The translations under genes and the position numbers were made by a program. Source: a virus. Taken from it: a DNA stretch of 43,109 bases. Of this stretch, positions 6,376-15,245 are shown in pieces (position 1 is the first letter of the stretch; each line of letters starts with the position of its first letter). Location of the stretch: IMG/VR virus record IMGVR_UViG_3300023181_000014, positions 1 to 43,109 of that record; one strand, given 5' to 3'. Below the pieces are notes generated by a model. The model worked only from the letters and a program-made list of their open reading frames with translations. It was not told the origin of the DNA and did not search any database.

Positions 6376-7757
6376 TGTCAGTTCTTGAACTCAGTGCCCC
6401 CGAGGTACTGATGCCGCTATTGCAGCCCGCTCGATACAAGGCGGCGCATGGTGGACGAGGAGGAGCTAAATCACATTTCTTCGCAGAACAGATCATTGTT
6501 CGATGCTTCGCCAAGAAAACGCGTGTTGCCTGCATTCGTGAAGTCCAGGCCACCATAAAGGATTCGGTTCGCCAGCTCTTGGTGGACAAGATTGAAAAGC
6601 TAGGGCTCGGGTCTGAGTTCGAATGCCTTGAGACGGAGATACGCGGCAAGAATGGTTCGCTGATCGTTTTCAAGGGCATGCAGAGCTACAACGCCCACAA
6701 CATCAAGTCCCTTGAGGATTTTGACATCGCATGGGTTGAGGAAGCCCAGACGCTCTCTGAGACATCGCTGCGGTTGCTTCGCCCCACCATTCGTAAGGAT
6801 GGTTCGGAGATCTGGTTTTCTTGGAACCCACGCCACGACACGGACGCGGTGGATAAGTTCTTCCGGGGCGATAACAAGCCGCACAACTCAATCGTCATCC
6901 CGGTCAACTGGTACGACAATCCTTGGTTTCCTCCGATCCTAGAGGATGAGAAGAACCAGGACTACGAAAACGACCCCGAGATGGCCGACCATGTATGGGG
7001 CGGCGGATATGAGCGCATCACAGAGGGCGCCTACTACGCCAAGCAGATTGCAGCGGCAGAACGTGAAAGGCGCGTTGGCTACTTCCCTCACATCATCGGA
7101 AGCCCGGTCTACACTGGCTGGGATATCGGAGTGGACGATTACACGGCTATCTGGTTCTTCCAGATCATCGACGGCGTAAGGGTCCGCATCATCGATTATT
7201 ATGAGGCATCGAACCTTGGCCCGCAGGACATCCTGCCCGAGGCAATGCCCGAATACACACAGGATGTTCAAGACAGAGCGGCAGCAATGGTCGAATTGGA
7301 TCGATCAGCCCGGTTTGCCTATCAGCGCCATTTCTTCCCGCACGATGTGAAGGTGAGAGAATGGGGCTCAGGCGGCAAGGCCCGCGTCCAGACGCTTACT
7401 GAATGCGGTATGCCGATGGAGAGCATAAAGCCTGGCGCCGCTCAAAACCCTGAAGAGCGCATCAACGCTGTTCGTCGCATCCTGCCCATATGTGAGTTTC
7501 ACCAGACAAAGCGCGTGATGCTGGGCCTACAAAGGCTTCGCAGATACAGCCGCAAGAAGAACGAAGCGCTCGGCACCTATCTTGGCCCGCTTCATGACGA
7601 GAACAGCCACGGCGCTGATGCCTTCGGAGAGTTTGCAGCCAACTGCGGCATTTCCCCTCCCAAGGAAAAGCCCAAGGCTCTGCCAATCCCGCCACCCGGC
7701 AAGATTATTGCCCCTCCGCCTCCCATGGCGCGTTCATCGAAGCGGATCTCACTATGA
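6375..7757 (+). CDS. terL: Terminase large subunit (Terminase_3, PBSX type)
   Basis: The 460-residue DNA-packaging motor. The N-terminal ATPase has a Walker A-like GGRGGAKS at residues 26-33 and a Walker B FDIAWVEEA around 116-124. The C-terminal RNase H-like nuclease starts with the YTGWDIGVDDYTAIW strand (first catalytic Asp, about residue 245), with later acidic residues near HDENSHGADAF. The length is normal for the family. It couples ATP hydrolysis to DNA translocation through the portal and cuts concatemers. It overlaps the flanking genes by 1 and 4 nt, so the packaging operon is translationally coupled. Confidence 0.95.
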   Translation: MSVLELSAPEVLMPLLQPARYKAAHGGRGGAKSHFFAEQIIVRCFAKKTRVACIREVQATIKDSVRQLLVDKIEKLGLGSEFECLETEIRGKNGSLIVFKGMQSYNAHNIKSLEDFDIAWVEEAQTLSETSLRLLRPTIRKDGSEIWFSWNPRHDTDAVDKFFRGDNKPHNSIVIPVNWYDNPWFPPILEDEKNQDYENDPEMADHVWGGGYERITEGAYYAKQIAAAERERRVGYFPHIIGSPVYTGWDIGVDDYTAIWFFQIIDGVRVRIIDYYEASNLGPQDILPEAMPEYTQDVQDRAAAMVELDRSARFAYQRHFFPHDVKVREWGSGGKARVQTLTECGMPMESIKPGAAQNPEERINAVRRILPICEFHQTKRVMLGLQRLRRYSRKKNEALGTYLGPLHDENSHGADAFGEFAANCGISPPKEKPKALPIPPPGKIIAPPPPMARSSKRISL

Positions 7758-8002
7758 CAAAGCAATGGAAGACCGCTGAATTGATACAGGTTGCCTCTAT
7801 GGCCGTCGCTGACGCACATCTAATGGGGCGGAACCCCCGGCAGGGCTTTGATCTTGCTGGCGTCAGGTATGAGGTCATCAGGGCCGCAATCAGCACTAAT
7901 GGGGCAAAGGAACGGATTATAGATGCCATGAGCGCGGCTATCGATCGGTTCATGCCTCCTCCCGGCATTGTTATGCCTTGGGGCACGGTGGTGAAGCCAT
8001 AA
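7754..8002 (+). CDS. Hypothetical protein between terminase and portal
   Basis: An 82-residue protein, ATGA-coupled to the terminase and TAATG-coupled to the portal. It is helical (MTKQWKTAELIQVASMAVADAH, IDAMSAAIDRFM, shown only in part) with a proline-rich C-terminus. No known domain; the position suggests a packaging or portal accessory. Confidence 0.65.
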   Translation: MTKQWKTAELIQVASMAVADAHLMGRNPRQGFDLAGVRYEVIRAAISTNGAKERIIDAMSAAIDRFMPPPGIVMPWGTVVKP

Positions 8003-10350
8003 TGACAGACACCGATTTCGAACAGCCAGAGTTTGACCCGTCCATCGAGCCTGAACTCTCGAAGGTGTGGCTAAACCTGATTGATGACGCAGAAAAGGCG
8101 TTCAAGCGCTATCAGGAGATCTGCGACAGCGTAGACAAGAAGTTTGCCGACTTGGAACGCATGGCCGGCACTGTGACGGGAGACCGTGAGTTTCAGCTGT
8201 TCTGGGCTAATATCCAGGTTCTCGGCCCGTCCATCTATTCACGGCCTCCAGTCCCTGTTGTCGTGCCACGTTTTCGCAATCGCAAGCCTATCCCACGCAC
8301 TGCTTCCGAACTGCTTGAGCGCGCAACCAACGTCAGCTTTGAGCAGGAAGATATCGACTCTACGATGATCCTCATTCGTGACGATCTAACACGGCTGGCA
8401 CGCGGCTGTGCATGGATCAGATACGAGGACAAGCAGAAGAAGGGCAAGAAGCACGAGCGCGTCTGCATCGATCATGTGGACCGTCGCGACTGGCTTTGCT
8501 CGCCGGCCCGTAAATGGCAGGAAGTTGACTGGGTTGCTCGTCGCGCCTGGATGACAGCCGATGAGATGGAGAAGCGCTTTAAGGGCGATAAGTGGAAAGA
8601 AGCCGCCTTCGAGGAGAACGACCGCGATCAGAAGGACCGTGGCAACCGTGATCCCATCCTGAAGGCTGGCGTGTGGGAGATTTGGTCTAAGTCTGAGGAC
8701 CGCGTTGTGTGGGTTACTGAGGGCGTTGACGAGGTTCTTGATAGCGATGAGCCACATCTGACGCTGGAAGGCTTCTTCCCGTGCCCACGGCCTGCATATG
8801 CCACGGTACAGCCTGGCTCACTCGTTCCTGTCCCTGATTATGTCTATTACAAGGACCAGATCAGCGAAATCAACGAGCTGACGGCCCGTATTTCGTCGCT
8901 GTCCGAGGCTCTGAAGCTCAAGGGCTTCTATCCTGGCGGTGGTGAGATTGGTGATGCTATCGAGGCGGCAATGGCCCGCAGCGATGATCAGGCCATTATG
9001 GTTCCGATCGCCAATTGGGCAGCATTCGGCGGCTCTGGTGAGCAAATCATCTGGTTGCCGATCGACATGGTTGCGACCACGATTGCTGGCCTTGTGGATC
9101 TCCGCAAGCAGCTGATCGATGACGTTTACCAGATCACCGGCCTGTCAGACATCATGCGCGGCTCGACCAATGCCAATGAGACGCTTGGAGCACAGGAACT
9201 CAAGAGCCAGTATGGTTCTGTCCGCGTTCGCGACCGTCAGAATGAACTGGTGCGCATAGCTCGGGACATCACGCGCCTAGTTGCCGAGGTTATGGCCGAA
9301 AACTTCGGTCAAAAGACGCTCGAAGACATGACGCAGATGGATCTTCCGACAGACGCCGAGATCAAGAAGCAGGTCAAGGCCCTCGAAGACCAGGGCAAGC
9401 AGATTGCGGCCGGCGTAAAGCAGCAGGTTCAACAGGCCCAGAGCGACCCCGAAATGATGGCCAAGGCCAAGGAAAACCCGGAAGAGGCGCAGAAAGCACT
9501 GCAGCAGATGCAACAGCAGGCTCAAGAGCAGCTGGCACAGATCCAGAAGCAGGTTGAAGAGGTTGGCGAGACAGTCACCATTGAACAGGTGATGAAGCTC
9601 CTCAAGGACCAGCGCCTTCGCCCGTTCATGCTGGATATCGAGACAGATTCAACCATTGCGCCGGATGAGAACGCTCAAAAGCAGCGTGCAACCGAGTTTG
9701 TGACGGCTGTCGGCGGCTACATGGGGCAGGCCTTCCCGCTCGTTCAGGTCATGCCACAGTCGGCGCCATTGGTTGCTGACATCCTGAAATACGTGGCCAG
9801 CCAGTTCAGGGCAGGGCGCGAGCTAGACACGACGATCGATGAGTTTGCCGAGAACATGAAGGCTGCGGCTTCCCAGCCCAAGCCTAACCCAGAGGCGGAC
9901 GCAGCGCAGGCCACGGCACAGGCCGAACAGCAGCGCCTGCAGATGGATCAACAGCGCCAACAGCAAGAGATGCAGACCAAGCAGGCTGACACTCAGCTGA
10001 AGATGCAGCAGGCCCAGGCAGACGAGCAGCGCAAGCAGCAGTCCGCGCAGGCTGATTTGCAGATCAAGGGCCAGATGGCAGACCACCAGGCCAAACTGCT
10101 CGAAGCCAAGACCGGTCAGGAAATCCAGGCCATTCAGCTCAAGGCCCAGCAGGACGCCGAAAAGCACGGTCAGGAGCTGGAGCTAGGCGTTCTGGAGATC
10201 GAGCTACTGCGCACCAAGATTGAGCAGACGAAGGTCTCCACGGCCAGCACGCTCGAAAAGACACAATCGGACATCCAGGCCAAGGAAGCAGGCGTCGAGA
10301 TCAGCGCCAAGAGTGCCGAAGCCAAGGCAAGCGCACGGGATCAGGACTAA
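8002..10350 (+). CDS. Portal protein (P22 type)
   Basis: A 782-residue protein, longer than P22 gp1 (725). ATG 8002 is chosen because it overlaps the stop of the preceding gene (TAATG). The N-terminal part has the P22-like portal core (FQLFWANIQVLGPSIYSRPPVP, in part) and the central helical region. Residues about 480-560 and 630-780 are very rich in Gln/Ala/Lys coiled coil, matching the long barrel helices of P22-like portals. It forms the dodecameric DNA channel at the head vertex. The Q-rich C-terminal barrel is unusually long. Confidence 0.9.
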   Translation: MTDTDFEQPEFDPSIEPELSKVWLNLIDDAEKAFKRYQEICDSVDKKFADLERMAGTVTGDREFQLFWANIQVLGPSIYSRPPVPVVVPRFRNRKPIPRTASELLERATNVSFEQEDIDSTMILIRDDLTRLARGCAWIRYEDKQKKGKKHERVCIDHVDRRDWLCSPARKWQEVDWVARRAWMTADEMEKRFKGDKWKEAAFEENDRDQKDRGNRDPILKAGVWEIWSKSEDRVVWVTEGVDEVLDSDEPHLTLEGFFPCPRPAYATVQPGSLVPVPDYVYYKDQISEINELTARISSLSEALKLKGFYPGGGEIGDAIEAAMARSDDQAIMVPIANWAAFGGSGEQIIWLPIDMVATTIAGLVDLRKQLIDDVYQITGLSDIMRGSTNANETLGAQELKSQYGSVRVRDRQNELVRIARDITRLVAEVMAENFGQKTLEDMTQMDLPTDAEIKKQVKALEDQGKQIAAGVKQQVQQAQSDPEMMAKAKENPEEAQKALQQMQQQAQEQLAQIQKQVEEVGETVTIEQVMKLLKDQRLRPFMLDIETDSTIAPDENAQKQRATEFVTAVGGYMGQAFPLVQVMPQSAPLVADILKYVASQFRAGRELDTTIDEFAENMKAAASQPKPNPEADAAQATAQAEQQRLQMDQQRQQQEMQTKQADTQLKMQQAQADEQRKQQSAQADLQIKGQMADHQAKLLEAKTGQEIQAIQLKAQQDAEKHGQELELGVLEIELLRTKIEQTKVSTASTLEKTQSDIQAKEAGVEISAKSAEAKASARDQD

Positions 10351-10535
10351 TGGTTCAAAAAACCCCCGCCAGTATTTCTCAATCTTGGGTGAGTCTGGTG
10401 CTGAATTTTCGGCTCCTGGCAACTCAAATTCTCATCGGATGGATCATCGCTGTTACCCCTCGATCCCATCGACACACCATAGCTGCAATAAGCGTTTTGA
10501 TGGCTGCAATAGACTACGACGAGGCAAGTAAATGA
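10350..10535 (+). CDS. Small hypothetical protein with possible membrane segment
   Basis: A 61-residue frame that fits exactly between the portal stop (TAATG overlap at 10348-10352) and the next start (ATGA overlap at 10532-10535). A moderately hydrophobic stretch (QILIGWIIAV, IAAISVLMAAI) could be one membrane helix. The perfect coupling geometry argues for a real gene, but the sequence is not recognised. Confidence 0.5.
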   Translation: MVQKTPASISQSWVSLVLNFRLLATQILIGWIIAVTPRSHRHTIAAISVLMAAIDYDEASK

Positions 10536-10867
10536 GACAGCGCCTTTGTAAGCAGTGCCGACAATGGCACGAGACAGAAGCATGGCCGCTGGAATGCTAT
10601 CCTGTAGCGGCTAAGGGCCAATCAGACACGTTGGCTATCCCGTATTTCATCAGCGACACCTGCGAACCCACGCTGCACCCGATCGATCAGAAGCATTACA
10701 CCAGCAAGAGCACGTTCGAGAAAATCACCCGTGACGCTGGATATGAGACCGTTGGCAACGATCCGGCCCGATTGAGGCCCGCTCCCAAGCCAAAGGCAGA
10801 CCGTGCTGCAATCAAGCAGTCCGTTGAAAAGGCCATCTCTCGCTTCAACAACGGCGAGCGCGTCTAG
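10532..10867 (+). CDS. Conserved phage protein with zinc-ribbon-like N-terminus
   Basis: A 111-residue protein starting MRQRLCKQCRQWH; a CxxC pair and a further Cys (SDTCEP) could bind zinc. The C-terminal part has a basic linker (RPAPKPKADRAA) and a helix (VEKAISRF). A similar short protein lies between portal and scaffold in related podovirus genomes. Function unknown. Confidence 0.75.
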   Translation: MRQRLCKQCRQWHETEAWPLECYPVAAKGQSDTLAIPYFISDTCEPTLHPIDQKHYTSKSTFEKITRDAGYETVGNDPARLRPAPKPKADRAAIKQSVEKAISRFNNGERV

Positions 10868-11244
10868 CCCTTCTTAGGAAAGGCCATGAAAACCACGTTT
10901 GCTGGGATTGCGTCTTCCTCCCGGTATTCGGGGTATGAGCAGCCTTTCCGCAAGCCAACGCCACCATCAATCTGATGAATAACTAGAGATGATTTTGAAG
11001 ATTTTGGAAACTCCAAGATTTTTGAAGGCATGAAAACCCCTAGATGGATTGAAATGTGAAGACTGGCCGGTTCGCAACTTCCTGGCTTAAGACTTTTGTG
11101 GGCGTCACCATCTCTGGCTACTTGTTGGACAGACCCTTACGGGCAACGGTCAGTATCACCTTAGTTTCCCTGCGCTTCTGCATTCAGCGCCGCAGTCTTC
11201 ACTCCTAGAGAATAACACAACTCCTCTCAGACAGGAATAACACC
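10868..11244 (+). other. 377-bp region without clear gene between portal and scaffold blocks
   Basis: The longest gap within the otherwise tightly coupled head genes. It contains a 29-codon frame (10886-10975, MKTTFAGIASSSRYSGYEQP at its start) preceded by a strong AGGAAAGG ribosome-binding site, an AT-rich stretch around 10985-11030 and a weak hairpin around 11170-11195. No terminator with T-run and no convincing promoter were seen. A promoter, processing site or leader for the highly expressed scaffold and capsid genes is likely. Confidence 0.35.
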
Positions 11245-12387
11245 ATGACCGACGAAGCAAATATTGCTCCGGCCGCGCCTTCTGCTGCGGTCATCGATGC
11301 ACCTACGCCCAGCACCCCGGAACTCGGATCGCAAACCCCTGTAGCTGACAAGCCAGAACCGAAGCAAGAAGCCAAGGTTGAGGCAAAGCCAGCCGAAAAG
11401 ACCCCATCCAAGAGCGCGGAAGAGGCAGTCAAGCGGGCTCATGATGCTGTAACGGCAAAGGAAGCCGAAAAGGCCAAGACAGCCGAGCCCAAGACCCCGG
11501 CAAAGGCTGAAGACACCCAGGCCACCGATAAAACGAAGGTTGCCGCCAAAGAATCGCCGGCCGAAAAGCCACGCGATGAGACCGTGCAGGCGAAGACGGA
11601 AGGCAACCAAACGTCTGAGGGGCGGAAGCCTCACCATGAAGCGCCTGCACGGTTTCTAGAGAACGCCAAGCGCGACTGGGAGAGCGCTCCTGAATCGGTG
11701 AAGGAAGAAGTTCACCGGACCATCAAGAATATGGAAGATGGGCTCCACAAGCACAAGGAAAGTGCCGACCGTTACGAGAAGGTGCGTGAATACGACGAAT
11801 TGGCCCGCAAGAATGGCCGGGAAGGCGTTCACGAAAGCCTGAAGCAGGTTGTCGAGCTGGAAAATGCCTTCAGCCGTGACCCGATCGAAGGCTTCAAAAA
11901 GGTAGCCGAGCATTTCGGCATCAATTTTCAGGCCGTTGCGGCGCGTGTGATGGGCGAAAACCCAGATCAGCGCGTGCATGAGGCCCACACCCGCATTCAG
12001 GAGCTAGAAGCCAAAATCCAGCACATGGAAATGGCCGCAAAAGCCCCCGATCTCGTCGCAGAGTTCGCGGCGAAGAATGAACGGTTTGAAGAGCTTTCGA
12101 CCGTGATTGCCACACTGCTTAAAAACGGCGTGGCCCATGACCTGGAGTCGGCTTACGAGCTTGCTTCAGCACTGAAGGAACCGGCCTCATCGGCTGGTCA
12201 GAAATTGGCCTCATCGGCCCAGACAGAAGCCACGGCCTCACCGGCACAGGCTGACATCCCGCTTAATCCAGCAGGACAGAAATCCGTGTCAGGTGCGCCG
12301 ACCGGTGGCATTAGCCCCGCTTCGAAGCGACCTGTCCCAAAATCCAATCTCGAAGCCCTACGAGCCTCCCTGGCCCGCGTAGGCTAA
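11245..12387 (+). CDS. Scaffolding protein
   Basis: A 380-residue, highly charged, Ala/Lys/Glu/Pro-rich protein. Residues 1-125 are low-complexity (alternating EAK and KPAEK runs). Residues 130-310 are helical, and the C-terminus is basic (KRPVPKSNLEALRASLARVG). It sits directly before the major capsid gene, the position of scaffolds in P22- and T7-like phages. It would template procapsid assembly and then leave. An AGGA ribosome-binding site precedes the ATG. The call rests on composition and synteny. Confidence 0.8.
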   Translation: MTDEANIAPAAPSAAVIDAPTPSTPELGSQTPVADKPEPKQEAKVEAKPAEKTPSKSAEEAVKRAHDAVTAKEAEKAKTAEPKTPAKAEDTQATDKTKVAAKESPAEKPRDETVQAKTEGNQTSEGRKPHHEAPARFLENAKRDWESAPESVKEEVHRTIKNMEDGLHKHKESADRYEKVREYDELARKNGREGVHESLKQVVELENAFSRDPIEGFKKVAEHFGINFQAVAARVMGENPDQRVHEAHTRIQELEAKIQHMEMAAKAPDLVAEFAAKNERFEELSTVIATLLKNGVAHDLESAYELASALKEPASSAGQKLASSAQTEATASPAQADIPLNPAGQKSVSGAPTGGISPASKRPVPKSNLEALRASLARVG

Positions 12388-12403
12388 ACAAGGACACATC
12401 GCA

Positions 12404-13435
12404 ATGCCCATTAATCCACTTGCTCAGTACCAGCAGGTTCTTTCGATGGCTCTCGAAGACCGTGGAACCGGTTATGAAGACCTCGTATCGAACACCATCC
12501 CGCTCATCGGCCTGATGAAGTCGAAGGGCCTCATCAAGAACTACTCTGGCCCGCGCATCCGTGAAACCCTGCAGATCGGCAAGCCGACCGGCCAGTGGTA
12601 TTCCGGCTATGACTTCCTGGACAATCCGCCCGTTGAACTGTTCAACGACGCGTATTGGACACCGAAGATGCTGGCGGTTCCGATCTCCCTCACCAATGAG
12701 GAAATCCTCAACAACTCCGGCAGTGCCCAGATCCTCGACGTTCTCGCATCCTACATGGACGTTGCGGAAACCACGCTGACGGAAACGATCGAAGCCGGCC
12801 TCTATTCGGACGGCACGGCCAACAACGGCAAGCAGCTCACCGGCCTTGCCGCAGCTGTTCCGATCGTCACCAATACAGGCGTCTATGGCGGCATCGACCG
12901 TGCAACCTATGCCCTGTGGCGCACCACGTCCTACGATGCGAACTCGGCGTTCCCGTCCATCGGCACCCAGGTTACTGCGGCAACCATCCGTCCGATGCTC
13001 ACGCAGATCTTCATGGCACGTTCGCGTGGCAAGCAGTCTGCAGACATCCTCCTGATGTCAAACGAGCACTATGCAGCCTATGACGGCGCACTCGTCGCCC
13101 TGCAGCGCATCACCGAACGTAGCGGTTCCGGCCGTATGAACGCTCTCGGCTTCAACAACCTCGCCTATGTCGGCGCTGGTCGTGAAGTTGCGGTGGTCAT
13201 GGGCGGCGGTATCGGTTCGTCCATCCCGGCCAACACCACGTTCGGCCTCAACTCGGACAGCCTGCGCCTTCGCGTCAACCCGATCCGTGGCATGGGCTCC
13301 AAGCTCTTCCCCGGCGACGGCCAGATGCCCATCAATCAGGATGCTATCGCTCAGTTCATGGGCTTCATGGGCGAACTGACCATGACGAACCCGCTGTTCA
13401 ACTGGCGTCTCTTCGACTCCAACCCGGCAGCGTAA
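12404..13435 (+). CDS. Major capsid protein
   Basis: A 343-residue protein, a suitable size for an HK97-fold coat protein, with AAGGA before the ATG. The N-terminus (LAQYQQVLSMALEDRGTGYE) is followed by PLIGLMKSKGLIKNYSGPRI, strongly beta central strands and a C-terminal FMGELTMTNPLFNWRLFDSN, all typical of a capsid family found with P22-like portals in alphaproteobacterial phages. Codon use is strongly biased to C/G third positions, as expected for the most highly expressed gene. It forms the icosahedral shell. Confidence 0.85.
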   Translation: MPINPLAQYQQVLSMALEDRGTGYEDLVSNTIPLIGLMKSKGLIKNYSGPRIRETLQIGKPTGQWYSGYDFLDNPPVELFNDAYWTPKMLAVPISLTNEEILNNSGSAQILDVLASYMDVAETTLTETIEAGLYSDGTANNGKQLTGLAAAVPIVTNTGVYGGIDRATYALWRTTSYDANSAFPSIGTQVTAATIRPMLTQIFMARSRGKQSADILLMSNEHYAAYDGALVALQRITERSGSGRMNALGFNNLAYVGAGREVAVVMGGGIGSSIPANTTFGLNSDSLRLRVNPIRGMGSKLFPGDGQMPINQDAIAQFMGFMGELTMTNPLFNWRLFDSNPAA

Positions 13436-13447
13436 GGAGAAATCACA

Positions 13448-13756
13448 ATGCCTATTACCTCAACCCCTTCGCTGGGTTCGTCCATCAACGTCAACGGCGG
13501 TCTCGTCGGTCCTATCCCATACTGGGACAGCGGCCGTGCGGTTCCGTCGCCACAGCTCGGCACGCTCATGCAGGCCGTGGATGGTCACACCTACATCTTC
13601 GCTCAGGCTTCGGCCGCAATCGCATCCGCAGCCGTCTGCATTCTGACGGAACCGGCAATGACGATGGCAACCGGCGCCGGCGCATGGACCGCTCCCACGG
13701 TTACGGGTGGCGTTCCGATCAACCAGTACGCCTGGTTCAAGAAGACCGCAGCTTAA
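13448..13756 (+). CDS. Probable head decoration/stabilisation protein
   Basis: A 102-residue beta-rich protein starting MPITSTPSLGSSINVNGG, with AAGGAG before the ATG and C/G-biased codons like the capsid gene. It is small, lies directly after the major capsid gene and ends at a strong terminator. This combination fits a decoration or cement protein on the capsid surface. The call comes from size, composition and position, not from a recognised domain. Confidence 0.65.
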   Translation: MPITSTPSLGSSINVNGGLVGPIPYWDSGRAVPSPQLGTLMQAVDGHTYIFAQASAAIASAAVCILTEPAMTMATGAGAWTAPTVTGGVPINQYAWFKKTAA

Positions 13757-13764
13757 CGATCCAC

Positions 13765-13796
13765 GGCGGGGGCTCCGGCTCCCGCCTTTCTCTTTG
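13765..13796 (+). terminator. Intrinsic terminator after capsid genes
   Basis: A 10-bp stem with two wobble pairs and a CC loop (13765-13786; arms GGCGGGGGCT and GGCTCCCGCC) is followed by TTTCTCTTT. It would limit read-through from capsid genes into tail genes and so set a higher dose of coat protein. Confidence 0.85.
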
Positions 13797-13818
13797 ACCT
13801 CAGACAAGGAAACCGACA

Positions 13819-14547
13819 ATGGCACAAGAAGATACCCGCCTCGTTGTCACATTCGAAAATCATTCGGTTGTGAACGAAGCCCGATCACGGGAAGAAGGCT
13901 CCCCCAAATTTGATGACATGGAAGTCTGCCGCATCCGCATGGGCGGTGATCGCCTGCAGGCTCCTGTATTCCCGGCATGGGCTGAAGCTCCGGGCGGTAT
14001 GGAAAACGACGAGGGCTATATTGTGCCCTGCACCTACGCCGAGAAGTACGCTGAGCAATACAAGCGCTTCAAGGAAGGCAAGCAGCAGACCAAGGACGGC
14101 ACGCCCGTCGAATATCTGCCGTTCCTGACGCCTGCCAAGGTCAAGGAGCTGAAGGCTCTCCACATCTACACCGCCGAATCCCTCGCTGATCTCGACGGCC
14201 AGCCATTGAAGTCGATCGGGCAGGGCGGTCTGGAATGGAAGAACCAGGCGCGCGCCTATCTCGACAATGCGAAAGGATCGGCCGTGGCCACGAAACTCGC
14301 CCTCGAAAACGAAGAGCTTCGCCGCATGCTGGATGAAGCCCGCAAGGAGCATTCCCCGCCCGCCGCACAGGCAACGGAGCGTGTTCAGGAAAATTTGGGC
14401 TACGACAGCAAGCCGAGCGAGTTCGACAGCTGGGAAGATGAGCTTCTGAAGGAGCACATCAAGGAAAAGACCGGCAAGGCTCCCAGAGGCAATCCTAGCC
14501 ATGCCACATTGGTCGCAATGGCCGACGATCTGTCGAGCGAAGCCTAA
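13819..14547 (+). CDS. Virion-associated hypothetical protein with C-terminal HeH-like motif
   Basis: A 242-residue acidic protein. The centre (FLTPAKVKELKALHIYTAES, ADLDGQPLKSIGQGGLEWK in part) looks like a helix-hairpin-helix. The last 35 residues (LLKEHIKEKTGK, PRGNPSHATLVAMADDL) match the short helix-extended-loop-helix motif with the TGK-xPRGNPS core found at the C-termini of phage head proteins. It lies between capsid and tail adaptor genes, as in related podoviruses. Likely a minor virion protein. Confidence 0.65.
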   Translation: MAQEDTRLVVTFENHSVVNEARSREEGSPKFDDMEVCRIRMGGDRLQAPVFPAWAEAPGGMENDEGYIVPCTYAEKYAEQYKRFKEGKQQTKDGTPVEYLPFLTPAKVKELKALHIYTAESLADLDGQPLKSIGQGGLEWKNQARAYLDNAKGSAVATKLALENEELRRMLDEARKEHSPPAAQATERVQENLGYDSKPSEFDSWEDELLKEHIKEKTGKAPRGNPSHATLVAMADDLSSEA

Positions 14548-15245
14548 TGAGCTTCCTCTCAGCTGCCCAAAGCGCATCGCTCCGGTTGGTTGGTAAAAAG
14601 CCAACCACCTTCTTTTCGAGCCAGAACACGTTCGAAATGGAGATTATCGACCTCGCCAACGAAGTCGTGACGGACATGGTGAAATATGCGGATTGGCGCC
14701 GGCTGATTAAACTGCAGCAGATGGTCGGGGATGGCGTGACCTATGGTTTCGGCCTCCCGGCCGACTATGCCCGCATGCCGATCGGCGTCGATATCAGTCG
14801 CGCCAATTGGTACACTTGGGGCTATGTCGATGCGCCCAGCCTCAATTACTGGATGGACCTTGTAAACGGTCTAGCCTCTCCGAACCCTGGCTATTGGATC
14901 ATGCTTGACGGCCAGATCCAGTTTCGGCCAGCTGTCTCGGCCAATACCACGGCGCAGTTCTTCTATGTCAGCAAGAACGCTGTCCTCGATGAGGACGGCG
15001 CGACCCGCAAGCCTGCCTTCACCAAGGATGCGGATACATTCCTGCTTGATGAAGACGTTCTAACCCTTGGGATAGTCTACAAATGGCGTGCACAGAAGCG
15101 TCTCGAATACGCCCAGGATTTCCAAAACTATGAACAGTCGCTTATGCAGGCGTCTGGCCATGACAAGGGGTCCAGGATCACCGTAGGGGCTCGTCGTGCC
15201 TCCATGGGTGTCTATACTGCCTATCCTTGGGCATTAGGCTCATGA
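14547..15245 (+). CDS. Head-tail adaptor (P22 gp4-like/tail accessory)
   Basis: A 232-residue protein TAATG-coupled to the preceding gene. The pattern EIIDLANEVVTDMVKYADWRR followed by LP[AD]DY and W-rich strands, then a helical YKWRAQKRLEYAQDFQNYE, is that of the adaptor under the portal (P22 gp4/T7 gp11 position). It would form the first ring of the short tail. The family is recognised by pattern and order. Confidence 0.7.
   Translation: MSFLSAAQSASLRLVGKKPTTFFSSQNTFEMEIIDLANEVVTDMVKYADWRRLIKLQQMVGDGVTYGFGLPADYARMPIGVDISRANWYTWGYVDAPSLNYWMDLVNGLASPNPGYWIMLDGQIQFRPAVSANTTAQFFYVSKNAVLDEDGATRKPAFTKDADTFLLDEDVLTLGIVYKWRAQKRLEYAQDFQNYEQSLMQASGHDKGSRITVGARRASMGVYTAYPWALGS

Noticed and set aside
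13885-14604. Minus-strand frame of 239 codons
   Set aside because: It lies opposite the virion gene at 13819-14547 whose ribosome-binding site, composition and order are good. The minus reading is Leu/Arg/Gly-rich with no ribosome-binding site, typical of a shadow in GC-rich DNA.
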